From positions 13,565,001 through 13,629,000 of the forward strand of contig OZ022502.1 in assembly GCA_963989385.1 (NCBI GenBank): 64,000 bases of DNA, read 5' to 3'. The translations under genes and the position numbers were made by a program. Shown here piece by piece: positions 11,042 through 22,150 of this stretch (the stretch's first letter is position 1; every line of letters starts with the position of its first letter). This DNA comes from Ctena decussata (lineage: Eukaryota > Mollusca > Bivalvia > Lucinida > Lucinidae). The notes beneath the pieces were generated by a model. The model saw only the letters and a program-made list of their open reading frames with translations. It was not told the origin of the DNA and searched no databases.

Positions 11042-11791
11042 CATGGAAAATGGAAAAGAGCAGATTTTGTATAGGTCTATAACTGGGGCTGCTGATATAT
11101 TTGTGTAATATTTTGGAACAATTCTAGGAAAAATGCCCTAATGACCATTTAAGCAGGTATCTACCGAAAAAAAAAGATTTCAAAGTAGTATTAATTCATT
11201 TATGTGGTTTACAAATAACTGTTACAAAAAATGACTTAATCATCATTAGTTTTAAGAAACCTGGTAGAAAATTCTGTATTGTATTATCAGTTCCCAATGT
11301 TAAGCTGACAAATCTCATCTAAAACAGACTTAAAGCCGTTTTGTTATATCATGTAAAACTGCAGAATATATAGAACTGGTTTTATTGCAGTATTGGGAAC
11401 TTTTTTATGTATCTTGTTTCTTCGATGTATTTATTTCTAGAGACTATGCATTAAGTTATAGTAATATTGTCATTTTCTGTGAAGGGCAAATCTATTTACC
11501 CTAACAATTCTAAACATTGGATCAGATAGGTCTGAGCAAACAGTGCAGTGCTCCTGAAGGAGCAGTCAGATCAGACCCTGCAGTGTTAGCGATTCCATCT
11601 GCATCTTTTAGATGCATTACTGCACTGAAATAACAAAAAGTTACTGGTAATTTTTTTAGCAGTAACTAAGTAACTAGCTGTTACTGTTATATTTTTAGGT
11701 GTCCTAATTTTCAGGATTTTCATGGTACCATATAAAATTAATTGTGTGTTTGTATTTCAAGTTTCATAACCATGTCCCCCCTCCCCCACTG

Positions 11792-11825
11792 CACACACAC
11801 TGCACACACACACACACACACACAC
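11792..11825. repeat. (CA)n microsatellite
   Basis: Interrupted CA dinucleotide run. The overlapping open frames here are repeat artefacts. Confidence 0.9.
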
Positions 11826-12248
11826 GTAACGTATCCATGGCTGCGGTACGGGGCTTTGTTCGTCCGTCTGTTTCCCACATGGAAGCCTTTTGGGAGGGCC
11901 TCATATATGAGGCTGCTCATGAATATTCATGATGCTACTCAATTCACAGACAGATCACCTGGTATTTAAAAATGCAGCGATGTTCCGGCGAAGCTTACAG
12001 CAGCTTTGCAGCAATCTTCATGAATATTCATTATTAAGAGTTCCAAGTTTAGAAGATAACCAGATGCCATATAAGGAGCCGCGATGTTCTGGCAAAGTTC
12101 GCCACATCATCGCCAGAATGTATGAATATTCATTATGATTTGGGAAGTTCTGGCGAAGTAACAGCGAAGTTTGCCACAACATCGCAGTAGCCCATATTTG
12201 GAAAAGGGGCGTTGCCAAAGCATCATCACAGAATTATAATGAATAAAT

Positions 12249-12440
12249 TACTTTGCTGCAACCTTGCAGCAAACTTCATTTGCATAGTAAAACATTGCTG
12301 CTACCTTGCAGTAAACTTCATTTGCATAGTAAAACATTGCTGCAACCTTGCAGTAAACTTCATTTGCATGGTAAAACATCGCTGCAACCTTGCAGCAAAG
12401 TTTACAGTAAACTTGCGGCAACCTTACGGTAGCTTTGCAG
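12249..12440 (+). repeat. ~51-bp tandem repeats inside the 3-kb element
   Basis: About three and a half units of GCTGCAACCTTGCAG..AAACTTCATTTGCATRGTAAAACAT. This is the right-hand subterminal array; inverted relatives occur at 9670-9910. Confidence 0.75.
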
Positions 12441-12599
12441 CTGTGTTCGCAGGAGGCCAGTTTTTTTCATAAGGGATATCACTCAAATTTATTTATAACA
12501 TGTCCAACTACTGTATAAATCAATTTGAGTGATATATGTTTGCAGTGGCGGTATATCACACAGTAGTTCGCGATGCTTTTATTTATGTGCTAGTGTTAC

Positions 12600-13270
12600 C
12601 TGTGGCGGTCGTAATCATATCCTCTTACTTCCTCAGTTTATAATATATAGTTTTTTTTTGTGGTGCCTTTAGGGTTACTGAGTTCATCTAGAGTTATCTT
12701 GAAAATAGTCATTTCAACAGATAATAAACATTAAAGCAACCTTGATTCAACGTTATGTCTTTGAATCAACGTTGATTCAATGTTATGTGCATTCAGATAA
12801 TTCAGTGTTGCAATTTCAATACTGATCATGAACATGCTCAATTTAAACCGAATTTTCTATTTTATTCTCGATTCCAAGGGATCTAACTTTTCAGAATAAT
12901 AAAGGACAGCACACAAAAACTTTAGGTGGGTCTACATAAGAGAAGTATTAGGTAATGTCAAAGTGACGTCATCTAGACGTCATTCTGCCAAGGTACTAAA
13001 CACAACAGTTGGCTATATGTGGCTATATTTGCTATAATGGTAACAGATATATGACGTCATTGAACTTGTGGCCCGACCCCTTTGCTTATGCTTAATACAA
13101 TAAAGTACGATTAGACTATGACGTCATTGGTATCGGAGCATGACAGACAGTGTATGCCATGCTCCCCTCGAACTATAAGTGAGATACTACCTGAAGTTCA
13201 TCAATAGAAAAGTTTGTTTTCTCTCAAACGTAAAATTCTTTCTCAAATAATTTAATTCTCTGTTTAAAGC
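12600..13270. other. no gene seen; short TTGATTCAACGTT repeats
   Basis: 12741-12795 carries two copies of a TTGATTCAACGTT-like motif, also seen at 42145-42200. Several TGACGTCAT palindromes lie at 12963-13125. Nothing coding is supported. Confidence 0.4.
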
Positions 13271-13274
13271 AAAT

Positions 13275-13339
13275 GAGCTGCAGCTGCGACACGACAAAAC
13301 CAACAAAGTGGCTTGTGCGCCCAAAGAAGTCTCTAAATA
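13275..13339 (+). mobile_element. single arm of the GAGCCGCGACACG MITE
   Basis: CTGCGACACGACAAAACCAA and then GTGCGCCC match the left arm of the abundant palindromic MITE. No right arm follows nearby, so this is a truncated copy. Confidence 0.6.
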
Positions 13340-13389
13340 TGAATATAGGCACTGCCTATAGGCGAGCACGTCGCTCTTTACAATGTGTG

Positions 13390-13870
13390 GGTGGTATGAT
13401 AAAACCTCTATGGCTGCTACCATGTTAACTCTAAGTTTCGGACAAAAATGTGTGATCGAAGTGTAGACCCTGATCTAACTACTCATTGTAAGATTCTGGA
13501 TTCAATATCACAGTGCTTCATTGTTGTCGTATGAAATTTGAAATAAAAGCATTTCAACTAAACCTGTCATCATGGTCAAAGTTGACCGAGGACAGTACAG
13601 ATAGAAAGAAAGAAAACTACACAGCCGCGAATTCCGTCTACAAACTGATGAAAAACTGTCAGAAAACAGATTTATCCCCTCGGAAAACGGGCTATACTTT
13701 TACAGTTTCTTCTCTACGGCGCTTTATTTCCTTTGAATTTACCCAATCCTCAGCCTTCTTACATTTTGTGTGATCACAGAAGCGGTTAACATTGATGCCA
13801 TCTTGTTTTTATCAAACGGAACGTTTGACGTCATTACGTAACGTAGCAACAGAAAGACTGTGCGCCCTGT
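13390..13870 (+). mobile_element. fragment related to the TTAA elements at 49.9-53.5 kb
   Basis: Colinear similarity to 51080-51480 and 52620-53470: GGTGGTATGA, then GGCTGCTACCATGTTAACT, then CTCATTGTA.GATTCTG, then AACTGTCAG, then GCCATCTTGTTTTTATCAAA and ACGTCATTACGTAACGTAG. Neither terminal repeat nor flanking TTAA is present, so the copy is truncated on both sides. Confidence 0.6.
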
Positions 13871-14078
13871 AGTTCTTATTTTTTCGTTGATTTCTATTCA
13901 AACCAGTCTAATTATAACTTCCATTTGGTGTCGCAACGAAAGAAATATTCCATTGAAAGTAATGTATCTTATGCCTTACCAATCCTCTACCATACTGCTC
14001 CCGCTCTTTCAAAGCTCCTTTGGAGCTTTGAATTGCAGGCGCGTAGCGCCTGCAAGCGAGTGCCCGCTATTGGTCTTG

Positions 14079-14157
14079 GTATTCGCCAGTCTGAGTAGAG
14101 TCTTCGCTGTTGGCGTGGGGGGTAGCTTAAACCCTTACCTACTATTTAAGCATTTCT
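14079..14157 (+). mobile_element. internal fragment of the GAGCCGCGACACG MITE
   Basis: CCAGTCTGAGTAGAGTCTTC, then GGTAGCTTAAACCCTTACCT and ATTTAAGC correspond to the centre of the MITE. The GAGCC termini are missing. Confidence 0.5.
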
Positions 14158-14159
14158 CG

Positions 14160-15838
14160 TCTAGTCGGTGATTTTATAATGACAGCATTAAGCAACCTAT
14201 GATCAAAACGACAATTAATTTCCAAAATGTATAGACAATATATTAAGGTAATGAATAAAAAAATACTTGGATATGTTATTTGAAATTCTTCTTCTTAATC
14301 CATAAACGCCATTTATCTGCTAGTAGTAGTCGTTTTGAAAGAAGGTATGCGTCTTGTATCATAACTTTTTGACCACTCCTCGTATGTTTATTGAAAATAT
14401 GATTGCATAATGGCATTGTATGTAGCTTAAGCAAGAAACAATATATATAGTTCTCAGTTTACTACATATAAACTATGATTCATAATGGTCTGTTTTACCA
14501 ACACGCTAAGAAAAAAATCAGCAACAAGCTTCACAATGAGAACTCAGTTTATCACAGATATCTACATCCTAGTAAGTTAAGAAATGCAGACTATTTACCT
14601 TTATAAATATATCTGAAACCAGAATAGTCGGCATTTTCTTGCTTGACGACCAAACATTTCTATTACCATTTCGCATTCGAGCAGGATTACCGAGGTTTGT
14701 ATGCCGAATGCGCTGATTGACTACGCACTTGGGCGTAGACAATGTTAGACGGAAGCGTTTTAGAAAAAGATAACTAGTTTCTAACGACTGTTTTGCGCAA
14801 TTGATCAGGTCCACAAGTACCAGAAAAGTATCGACGGATACGATCTAGTAGTATCACTAAATGCCGAACATTTCTAAACGCAGGTCACTTCTATTTGGTG
14901 ACCGAACCTGCTCATGAGCGATTGGCTTAAAGTAATTACACGCGAAAATGAGGTCAGAAAGTCAAGCTGATAATTCGAGAATATGCGATAAAACCGAGGT
15001 GTAGAATGACTTGGGTTTGGTAGATCTATGCGCGATTTGACCACTTGACTGAACAAATTAATGGTGCTGAGCGTAGTCCCAAGCTTTGTGTAAAAATTAG
15101 TACTTGTTTGTGACTCTTGGCAACAACCGTGTATGTATATTTTATTTTGATACGTACGTGAAAACAATAAGTCTACACGGCCACCACGTGCTTTTGTGCC
15201 TTTTTATAGTTTTTTTTTAGAGTATTTAAGAGGTCATATTTTTCATGGCCTAAGCTTAATCCAAATATTAACATCTGCAAATTTTTTGCGACTAACATGG
15301 CCAGACGGAAGCAACTCAATGTTTCCCACTTCAAGATACACATTGCACAGAAACATAATATTATTAAACATACCTATCTAAAGCCAGAATTACACAGTCT
15401 GACCAAATCTGGCAACAAAATATTACAAAAGGGTGAAGAAAGGAAAAAAAAAAAATAAATAAAAATCGGAATACATCGTATTTTAGAACAGTAGCCCTTG
15501 ATTCGAAGCAGGGCAACATCGTTACGAGAATTAGAACATCATCATCATCGATTTGAATTAGGCACCTTAAGCTAAAAAGGTCTGTACTGTGTGGCATAAA
15601 ATGATAATAATATTTGCAAGGTCCGTAACACATCAAGCAGAAAATCTTATACATATTAGTACACTTAACCACCGTAGAATGATTTCTTTTTCCGATGCCT
15701 GATGCCCTGTGTCTTGGACAAAGCAGGGTTTCAGACTGATGGTGACTGAAATATTTTCCTTTTATTGAATTATCATATGAACTATGTTGTGGCAGAGCCC
15801 ATATGATAGATCTATAGAGTATTATAGAGTATAATAAT
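14160..15838. other. 1.7 kb without recognisable gene
   Basis: Contains minus-strand frames at 14569-14814 and 14874-15167, plus a 165-codon frame at 15364-15861. None has a domain I recognise, none has paired splice signals that I could chain, and the longest begins inside a MITE arm. No repeats were recognised. Confidence 0.4.
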
Positions 15839-15839
15839 T

Positions 15840-16062
15840 GAGCCGCGACACGAGAAAACAAACAATGTGGTTGTCGCCGAGCGCAGACTCATATATCAGC
15901 CTGGACATCCGCCCAGTCTGATCAGAGTCTTCGCTGTCCGCATGGAGGTAGCTTAGACCTTTAGCTACCCTTCAAGCGCTTAGTTGTGACTGGGCTGGCC
16001 AGGCTGATCTGAGTCTGCGTTGGGCACACAACCACTTTTTTGGTTTTCTCGCGTCGCGGCTC
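15840..16062. mobile_element. palindromic MITE GAGCCGCGACACG, full copy
   Basis: Termini GAGCCGCGACACGAGAAAAC and the mirrored TTTTCTCGCGTCGCGGCTC. Flanked by AATT on both sides, the family's 4-bp A/T target duplication. The asymmetric centre contains TCTTCGCTGTCCGCATGGAG. Confidence 0.85.
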
Positions 16063-16358
16063 AATTATGTTGAAAGTATATAGAAAGTAAATTGTAAAAG
16101 CTTTTTTCTGATAGCCTTTCCGTGATTCTTCGTGTATGAAAACATTATAATAACTCAACTACCATCAGACAGTTAGTTATTTGTATAGTTGAACATTAGA
16201 CGAGTGCGGAGGTGATCGACAGTTATTATTCATGAGTTTGGGGTAAGGTAACATCAAACGGAAAGTAGTCGTAATCAGGAGTTCTCAGGATCCTTTTTGA
16301 GTCTTCTTTGTTTACTCACGACATAATTATGTCTCTTTACCGCTGAGGTGCGTAGCCG

Positions 16359-16527
16359 CAGGGGCGGATCCAGGAATTTTGGATATGGGGTTCAACAAAT
16401 TAGCTGAGGGGGTTCGACTTATGCAGTTTGACCAATTTTTCCTGAAATATCCCATGAAAATAAGATAATTTGGGCAAAGAAGGGGGTTCGTTTGAGCCCC
16501 CCCGAACCCCCTCTGGATCCGCCACTG
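16359..16527. mobile_element. hAT-like MITE (CAGGGGCGGATCCAG)
   Basis: CAGGGGCGGATCCAG at the left and CTGGATCCGCCACTG at the right are inverted copies. The direct repeat AGCCG flanks it (16354-16358 and 16528-16532). This terminus is common in animal hAT-derived MITEs. Confidence 0.72.
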
Positions 16528-16783
16528 AGCCGGTCTTCAAGTTAGAAGAATGCCCTCTGACGCCGAATATGCGTTTGCGTTCAGTTCAATTCAGTTCAGT
16601 TCAATTCTCCTAACGACGTTCCCCAAGAGGCTCAGTGGTACGTTACCGCCAAGTGTCCGTCCAAATAGGCGTTTGCGTATTTATGTATTGATATTTATAT
16701 TTTTTCTATGTTAAAAAAAAACGATTATGGCTGTATTTGTTTTGTTAATTACAAGTGATAAAGTAGTATGACACTTATCAACA

Positions 16784-16908
16784 TCCCCCCCCCCCCCCCG
16801 CCCGTAAGTCCGGGGACAGAGAATGCCTTGGGGAATTTGATAATTTTCAAACTTGTGAGCCTAAGTAAAATTTGGACGGGGTGAGGAAACCGTGGAAGGA
16901 GGCGGACG

Positions 16909-16940
<32 letters not shown>

Positions 16941-16949
16941 AGGGGGGGG
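16784..16949. repeat. poly-C tract and (GT)n microsatellite
   Basis: A C homopolymer at about 16786-16799 and a GT run at about 16911-16939, followed by a G tract. Open frames across this stretch are low-complexity artefacts. Confidence 0.85.
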
Positions 16950-17216
16950 TGTTGTGAGGGAGGCCTGGGTCTGAAAACTTACGGCGGCATTTCCCAACAA
17001 AGGAGGGCCGGAACCAATATAGCTTGATAAACTTTTGCAGCGACAGCAATTTAAATACTCCCTCTGCCAAACATTAATTTCATTTATCATAAATATCGAA
17101 TTTCTTTTAAATACCCATTCTCATCTACTCCCCCATTGCCGGAGATTACGGTCGACTAGAACCGGGAAGTAGTTTCACTTATTTTTTCAAGAGTTTTCTT
17201 TCCTACGCTGCTAAAT

Positions 17217-17581
17217 CACAGGGTATAATCGATTCCGCTAATTTTCGCTTCCTGTAGAGACTGTCCGTCATATTTGGCTTCCGCCGAGACTGTCCGCGAT
17301 CTCTTGCTTCCTGCCGAGACTTCTGTACATGATAAATGTCTTCCTGCCGAGAGCTGTCCGCGTGATTCTGCTTCCTGCCGAGAGCTGTCCGCGTGATTCT
17401 GCTTCCTGCCGAGGCTCTCGGCAGGAAGCAGAATCACGCGGACAGTCTCGGCAGGAAGCCATTTTTCGAGGACAGTAGTCTCTGCAGGAAGCAAGAGTTC
17501 GCGGACAGTCTCGGCGGAAGTCAAATATGACTGACAGTCTCTGCAGGAAGCGAAAATTGGCGGAATCGATTATACCCTGTG
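17217..17581. mobile_element. long foldback element with ~30-bp iterons and 5-bp TSD
   Basis: The 365-bp element is almost entirely one inverted repeat. CACAGGGTATAATCGATTCC at the left is perfectly mirrored at the right, and the two ~180-bp arms meet at about 17411. Each arm is built from iterons of the form CTTCCTGCCGAGACTGTCCG with varying spacers. TAAAT flanks it on both sides (17212-17216 and 17582-17586). No coding capacity. Confidence 0.8.
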
Positions 17582-17697
17582 TAAATGGAAAATACAAAGC
17601 AAGAAAACACATGCGGTAATTTTGAATCAATGCAGTCTGACCAGCCTTCGTTGCTCGCTGTTTCATTCTATTATTTTAGTCTGTAAATTACTTTATA

Positions 17698-17732
17698 ATT
17701 ATTATTATTATTATTATTATTGTTATTATTAT
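17698..17732. repeat. (TTA)n microsatellite
   Basis: Trinucleotide run of TTA/ATT, interrupted once by TTG. Confidence 0.9.
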
Positions 17733-17867
17733 TCAGCCCCGGATATTCAGTATCTTGCTATATGTTACATATGTAAGACATGTTTACTCCCTCGAGAGGG
17801 TCGTCGTGTAGAGGCATGCATAGCCTCCCATCTGTGGGTCTAAAGGTTTATTTGTTTAGTAGATTCT

Positions 17868-19087
17868 CCTTCAGCATTTCTTAACAGCTGATCCGTGCAA
17901 AAGCCGATTACCGTTCAATAGACCCGAAACGACTGAATAATTGTTCACCAGAAGATCAAAATCCAAAACAAACGTCCACTTGTGTCCGCTCTTTAATATT
18001 GTCTTCCCACCTCTTTTTCCTTGTCCTTTTAAAGTGCTCTGTAGAATCGTATTTGCTAAACCAGTAGACCTTGAGACGTGACAAAGCCACCTTAGTTTCC
18101 GTTTCTTAACCAGGGTCAGGAGTTCATCATATTTTCCAATGGCTGCTTGGATCTTTCTCAAACATGTCAAAGGCCTGTATTCTTTTCTCTAGTCCACGAT
18201 TCACAAGCATACAGAAATATGGATATGACAAGGGAGCGCATAAGTTTCACCTTTGATCCAAGAGATATGTTGTTGTCTCTCCAAATTGGCTTCAGCTTTG
18301 TAAGAGCTGAAATGGCTTGTGCAATCCTTTAGAGAACCTCCTGTATAGAGCCATCATCTGAGACAACTGCTCCAAGGTATTTGAAGCTTGTTAACTTACG
18401 GTACCCAGCTTCTGCCCTTTTACCTTGATCTCATCTGTATTCTTTTGGTGCTGTTTGTCATCTGTTTTGTCCTCTAAGCGCATATCTCCACCTTATACCT
18501 TTTGCATGTTATGTTGAGACTTTCCTCAGCTACAGCGTCTATACAATCGACAAATTGCAGATTGGTAATATTTTCTGCCCTCTATGCTAGTACGTTCGAG
18601 AAAAATGTTGAAGATGGTGGGTGATAGAAGACATCCTTGCCTTACTCCAACTTTTGTTCTGCGCCATTCTCCCATGCTGCCATTCATCAGGACTGCACTT
18701 GTAGCCTTGTCGTACAGCTACTAAATGGCGTGAACTAGATTTGCAGTGATATTGTACTTCCGCATTTGGCCCATAAGACCTGTCTAAGGATTTTTTTGAA
18801 ATCAATGAAATCATGGTACATATTTTGCTGATGTTGCAGATACTTTTCACACAGAATTCTAAGGTTGAAAATAAATCTTCTGTGGTGCTCCTTCCGGCTC
18901 TGAACTCAGCCTGTTCTTCAGCGACTGTCTCTTTGGCTTGGGCTTTAAGCCTGTTCAAGATGACTTTCAGCATGACTTTCTTTGCTGTATGACTGATGAG
19001 GCTGATAGTACTGTAGTTCTGGCAAAGCTGTAGGTTGCCCTTTTTAGGGAGTGTAATAATCACGACTGAGTCCATGGGATAGGCCAT
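17868..19087 (-). pseudogene. LINE reverse transcriptase, decayed
   Basis: On the minus strand, 19087 downward reads PMDSVVIITLPKKGNLQLCQ, then NYSTISLISHTAKKVMLKVI and AEEQAEFRAGRSTTEDLF. These are the fingers/palm start of a non-LTR reverse transcriptase. After frameshifts the palm motif appears at 18537-18554 as FVDCID where FADDID is expected, so the second catalytic Asp is lost. The C-terminal part, AAIGKYDELLTLVKKRKLRW followed by HVSRSTGLANTILQ, lies at about 18160-17990. Several stops and shifts separate the blocks. I infer an old, inactive LINE copy; the clade was not assigned. Confidence 0.8.
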
Positions 19088-19089
19088 TC

Positions 19090-20520
19090 TCTGTCTGGTG
19101 CACTGACGCTTGGAGTTTAGATTTTGCTCAGTATTGGTCTAGTACTCTTTGACAGACAAGATTTAGAAATGTTTCTAAGCTTGAACTTCAAGCTCTTGTG
19201 GTCTGTCGCGTAAGCCACTACACCACGGCATGTGCAACACAAATTTCTTTTGACCAGCCAAGTGCATGCTAACAGGCTATTTCTTTTCAGTAAACATTCG
19301 CCGCATGATAGGTGAGACTTGTTAGAAAGCACGAGAAGCTATTTTAAAGACATCTTTTTCTTTCAGAGCTAGCAACGTGAGACAACTTCTCGCCGTAACA
19401 TTCAAAGAATTAGATGGTATTAATAATGCAATTATACAAACAACTTTAAAAGCAATACAGAAGAGATTGTTCCGTTTCTAGTACATCAAAGTGAAACAAG
19501 ATTAACCAAAGACTTTACATTGATTGCCGTTTTCTCCAGACAAATTATGCCATGCCACGGGAAATGTGCACTTGTACCATGCGCGAATGTGAAGTGTCAG
19601 CTGAGTTTGAGCAGACTGACCATTATCTTCGCTGATCGCTATTTTGATACCATAGAATTCATTGATTATTGATACTAACTGAAAAGCCTCTGCTCAGACT
19701 GTGCGAATGCGCAGGCTGATCAGAGGCTTCGCTGTTCGAATATGCGGTGATGTACAGTTCCCGTGCAACGGCTATTGAGCTGATCCCTTACACGCAGTGA
19801 TTTACTTTGAAGGAAAATTAAATGTCATCGGACGTCGAAATCATTAGATCAAAGAGTGCTGGTACAGCAATTTTAGGCAATTTTCTGTCAATGATTGCTT
19901 CTTAGAACGTGATGGAACTGTCTCCGTGTTTTAACAACTAATAATTAACACTGGCAATGTGTCGACTGGAGAAAAGTGCGTAAAAGCGACCACAAACAGT
20001 GGCGCGAGGTAATTGCCGTGTTAATTGTATGTTTTGGAACAAATTTTCCTTTGAACACCTTTTCAAGACTTATTTAGGGCAGTCTGCTACTTTCTCAAAA
20101 GCATTTTCCCAATTTCAAATTAGGACAAGTCTATGTTGGACCATCTTTGTTTCTAAGATTTCTGCGTATTTTAAGCGTGATTTCTTTGCGCTATATGCTT
20201 ATGACTTCTAAATCTTTCTTTCCTTTGTTTTATAAGATAACGGAAAATATCCATATTAAATAAGGAATCGTTAGGACGAAAAAGAAATCAAACAAAAATG
20301 AAAGCAATTAATTTTCGATGATTACATAGAAAATCTCGTTGCTTTAAAATCCGGTTGCCCCATACGTGTACAGTCTCACCGATTATCGAGAAATACGCCG
20401 TACACGCATGCACAGAAACAGTGTTAAAAGGTCTGTTGCAAACATTGTAGAAGCTGGTCAGACTGGCTCTGTAAATAGTCAGCACTCTTGATCTGTGTGT
20501 TCTGGGACTAACGACGTTAC
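19090..20520. other. 1.4 kb without recognisable gene
   Basis: A short fragment at about 19685-19745 (GCGCAGGCTGATCAGAGGCT then TCGCTGTTCG) resembles the centre of the abundant MITE. Nothing else was recognised. Confidence 0.4.
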
Positions 20521-20523
20521 TAG

Positions 20524-20812
20524 TTATGGAGACGTTATCCTTTCAAACTCAACTGTATGCAGAAACACTTTATGGAGTCCACACGAACCAACATTCAATA
20601 GACTTGGCATGTTTGGGTCCTCCTGTTGCCTGTCCCCTAACAAGTTATCATAAACCTTCCAGTTAGTAGCTAGCTCATCCACAGAAACTGCTAGAAGATT
20701 TGCTGAATGTAACCCTACAAGGCTAATCTTGAAAATCTTCAACAGGTCTGTTGCTCTTGTGTCCAAGGAACTGGGAGTCCAAGTATCTTGATATTACTCT
20801 ATGAGTTGTGGG
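20524..20812 (-). pseudogene. fragment of a transposase-derived (hAT/DUF4371-like) gene
   Basis: Minus-strand translation gives THRVISRYLDSQFLGH. After a one-base shift near 20755 it gives TRATDLLKIFKISLVGLHSA, then MPSLLNVGSCGLHKVFLHT. The pattern RYL.S.FLGH..A.DLL..F..GL and L...G.CGLH.V is one I associate with multi-copy marine-invertebrate genes related to hAT transposases. The frame ends at 20524 in a stop and the downstream part is missing. Family assignment is from memory; the frameshift supports pseudogene status. Confidence 0.45.
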
Positions 20813-20990
20813 TTTCAGACTGGGCTACTGCCACTAGTTGGGATTTCGAGATTCTGTTAAGATCACTGTGGTACTTGTTTGTTGCTGCTCCTGCTAGAGT
20901 TGAAGACTATGACACAATAAGTCAATAACTAAATCCAGAGTGTATCCGATGCTTTTCTTTGCAACACGTTGGCTAGAAGACGTGTCAGTA

Positions 20991-20992
<2 letters not shown>

Positions 20993-21049
<57 letters not shown>
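20993..21049. repeat. (GA)n then (GACA)n microsatellite
   Basis: Pure AG dinucleotide run to about 21020, changing to an ACAG tetranucleotide run. Confidence 0.95.
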
Positions 21050-21253
21050 GTAGAGAGCCAGAGAGCCATCGCCATTTATGGCCTATTATAGTTAAGATGT
21101 AACCATAGTTGTTGCAGGACCAAAGAGTAAGTTGTCAAACATACAGTCTTTCCTGACACTGAAAAATAATATTCCAGATCCTCTAATAACTGCATAGTTG
21201 CAGTTTTATGTATCTCTATCGCCAAGATATTGAAACCGTTTTTTTAAAGAAAT

Positions 21254-21530
21254 TTCAGACCGAAGCACTTGTCAATGATTCCAATCATGGCTAATGAACT
21301 TCAGACAATTCTTAACACTATTCTAGCCAAGATCATCAAAACATCAGTACTTGATGCAGCTACAAGCTTATAAAAGTTATCAAAGCTTGATGTTCTGAAG
21401 AAAGACAACTTGGTTAAGCCCAAAGAAGTGGCCACAGGATTTGCTACAAAAGTGCTGGTACTGGAAGACTTAGATGCAGGGAAATTTCTAAATTGCTTAG
21501 GATTGTGCATTGTAAGGTATAACATTTATT
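21254..21530 (+). pseudogene. C-terminal fragment of the same transposase-derived gene type
   Basis: The plus strand reads KFQTEALVNDSN, then after a frameshift ELQTILNTILAKIIKTSVLD and AATSL, a stop, then KLSKLDVLKKDNLVKPKEVA and TGFATKVLVLEDL. The spacing (LHTILxxI..R.IK.SVLDAA, K..K.DV...NL......GFA) matches the C-terminal part of the family suggested for 20524-20812. The orientation is opposite to that fragment. One internal stop and one shift make it a remnant. Confidence 0.42.
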
Positions 21531-21638
21531 TTGAGTCTGATGAGAAATTTCAAGGGAACACAAACTTTACACTCAACAACTACATGCATTTAAAGCAACA
21601 CAATGTTTGTCATGTTCTCTTTCTTAGAATATAGGTTG

Positions 21639-21640
<2 letters not shown>

Positions 21641-21672
<32 letters not shown>
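21641..21672. repeat. poly-T tract
   Basis: 32 consecutive T; possibly the poly-A tail of a minus-strand retrocopy, though none is recognised. Confidence 0.85.
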
Positions 21673-21675
<3 letters not shown>

Positions 21676-21894
21676 AAGTTATTTCTGATGTAACGATTGT
21701 ACATTTTAAGGATTTTTGTCTGAAATTCAAGCAGAAACGTTTGAATTTTTGTTGTCAGAATTAATAAAAAGTGGGTGGAATGTACGGCTGTATGGGGAGG
21801 AGAAGGCTGTAAAACGCGTTATGATGGTCAGGGACAGCCCCGGACCCAGGGGGAGGGAGGCTTTTAGGCTTCAGCATCGCCATCTGGGCCTGAT

Positions 21895-22072
21895 TGGATT
21901 AAAACATATGTTGTGACATATCATTAGAATTGCCTCGGCGAGGCAATTCTAATGAATTATCACAACATATATTTCAAGCAAAGTGAAAAAAGACATAATT
22001 AAAAAGTCTCATCAAATTGATCTCTAAGTATTTCATATATTTTCGAGCCCCCCCCCCCATCCACGCACACGC

Positions 22073-22108
<36 letters not shown>

Positions 22109-22150
22109 CGGCGTCTCCCAGCCCCACCAGTTATCCAGAGCTCCGCCAGT
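21895..22150. mobile_element. foldback MITE, central-palindrome family, copy 3, with C and CA runs
   Basis: ATATGTTGTGACATATCATT..GAATTGCCTCGGCGAGGCAATTC is a long palindrome (about 21905-21970). The right side carries GATAATT-like sequence and ends in TTATCCAGAGCTCC, matching the outer arm of the copies at 4452 and 6297. A C run (22048-22058) and a CA run (about 22065-22106) expanded inside the right arm. The left outer arm is not clear. Confidence 0.5.

Larger units (their letters stand above)
9570..12598. mobile_element. ~3-kb foldback DNA element with GCTGCAA subterminal repeats
   Basis: The left end (from about 9586, ACTTAAATAAAAGCAT, then CGAACTACTGTGTGATG and CCGCCACTGCAAACATA) is mirrored at about 12538-12592. 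The inverted repeat extends through the TTACG/CATAAGGGATAT boundary. Inside both ends are arrays of TTGCTGCAA/TTGCAGCAA motifs (9670-9910 and 12249-12440). The middle contains a nested hAT-like MITE and three GAATATTCAT-containing subrepeats (11919-12140). No transposase is recognisable. Confidence 0.6.

Noticed and set aside
14569..15167. Possible minus-strand gene (two adjacent frames)
   Set aside because: A donor-like site exists at about 14598, but no start, acceptor or homologous protein could be chained to it.
15364..15861. 165-codon minus-strand open frame
   Set aside because: It begins inside a MITE arm (MFSRVAAQL), has runs of F, I and L from AT-rich DNA, and shows no domain or splice context.
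18994..19012. CTGATGAGGCTGATAG as a ribozyme core
   Set aside because: It is reverse-complement coding sequence for ISLISHT in the LINE and lacks the GAAA and stems.
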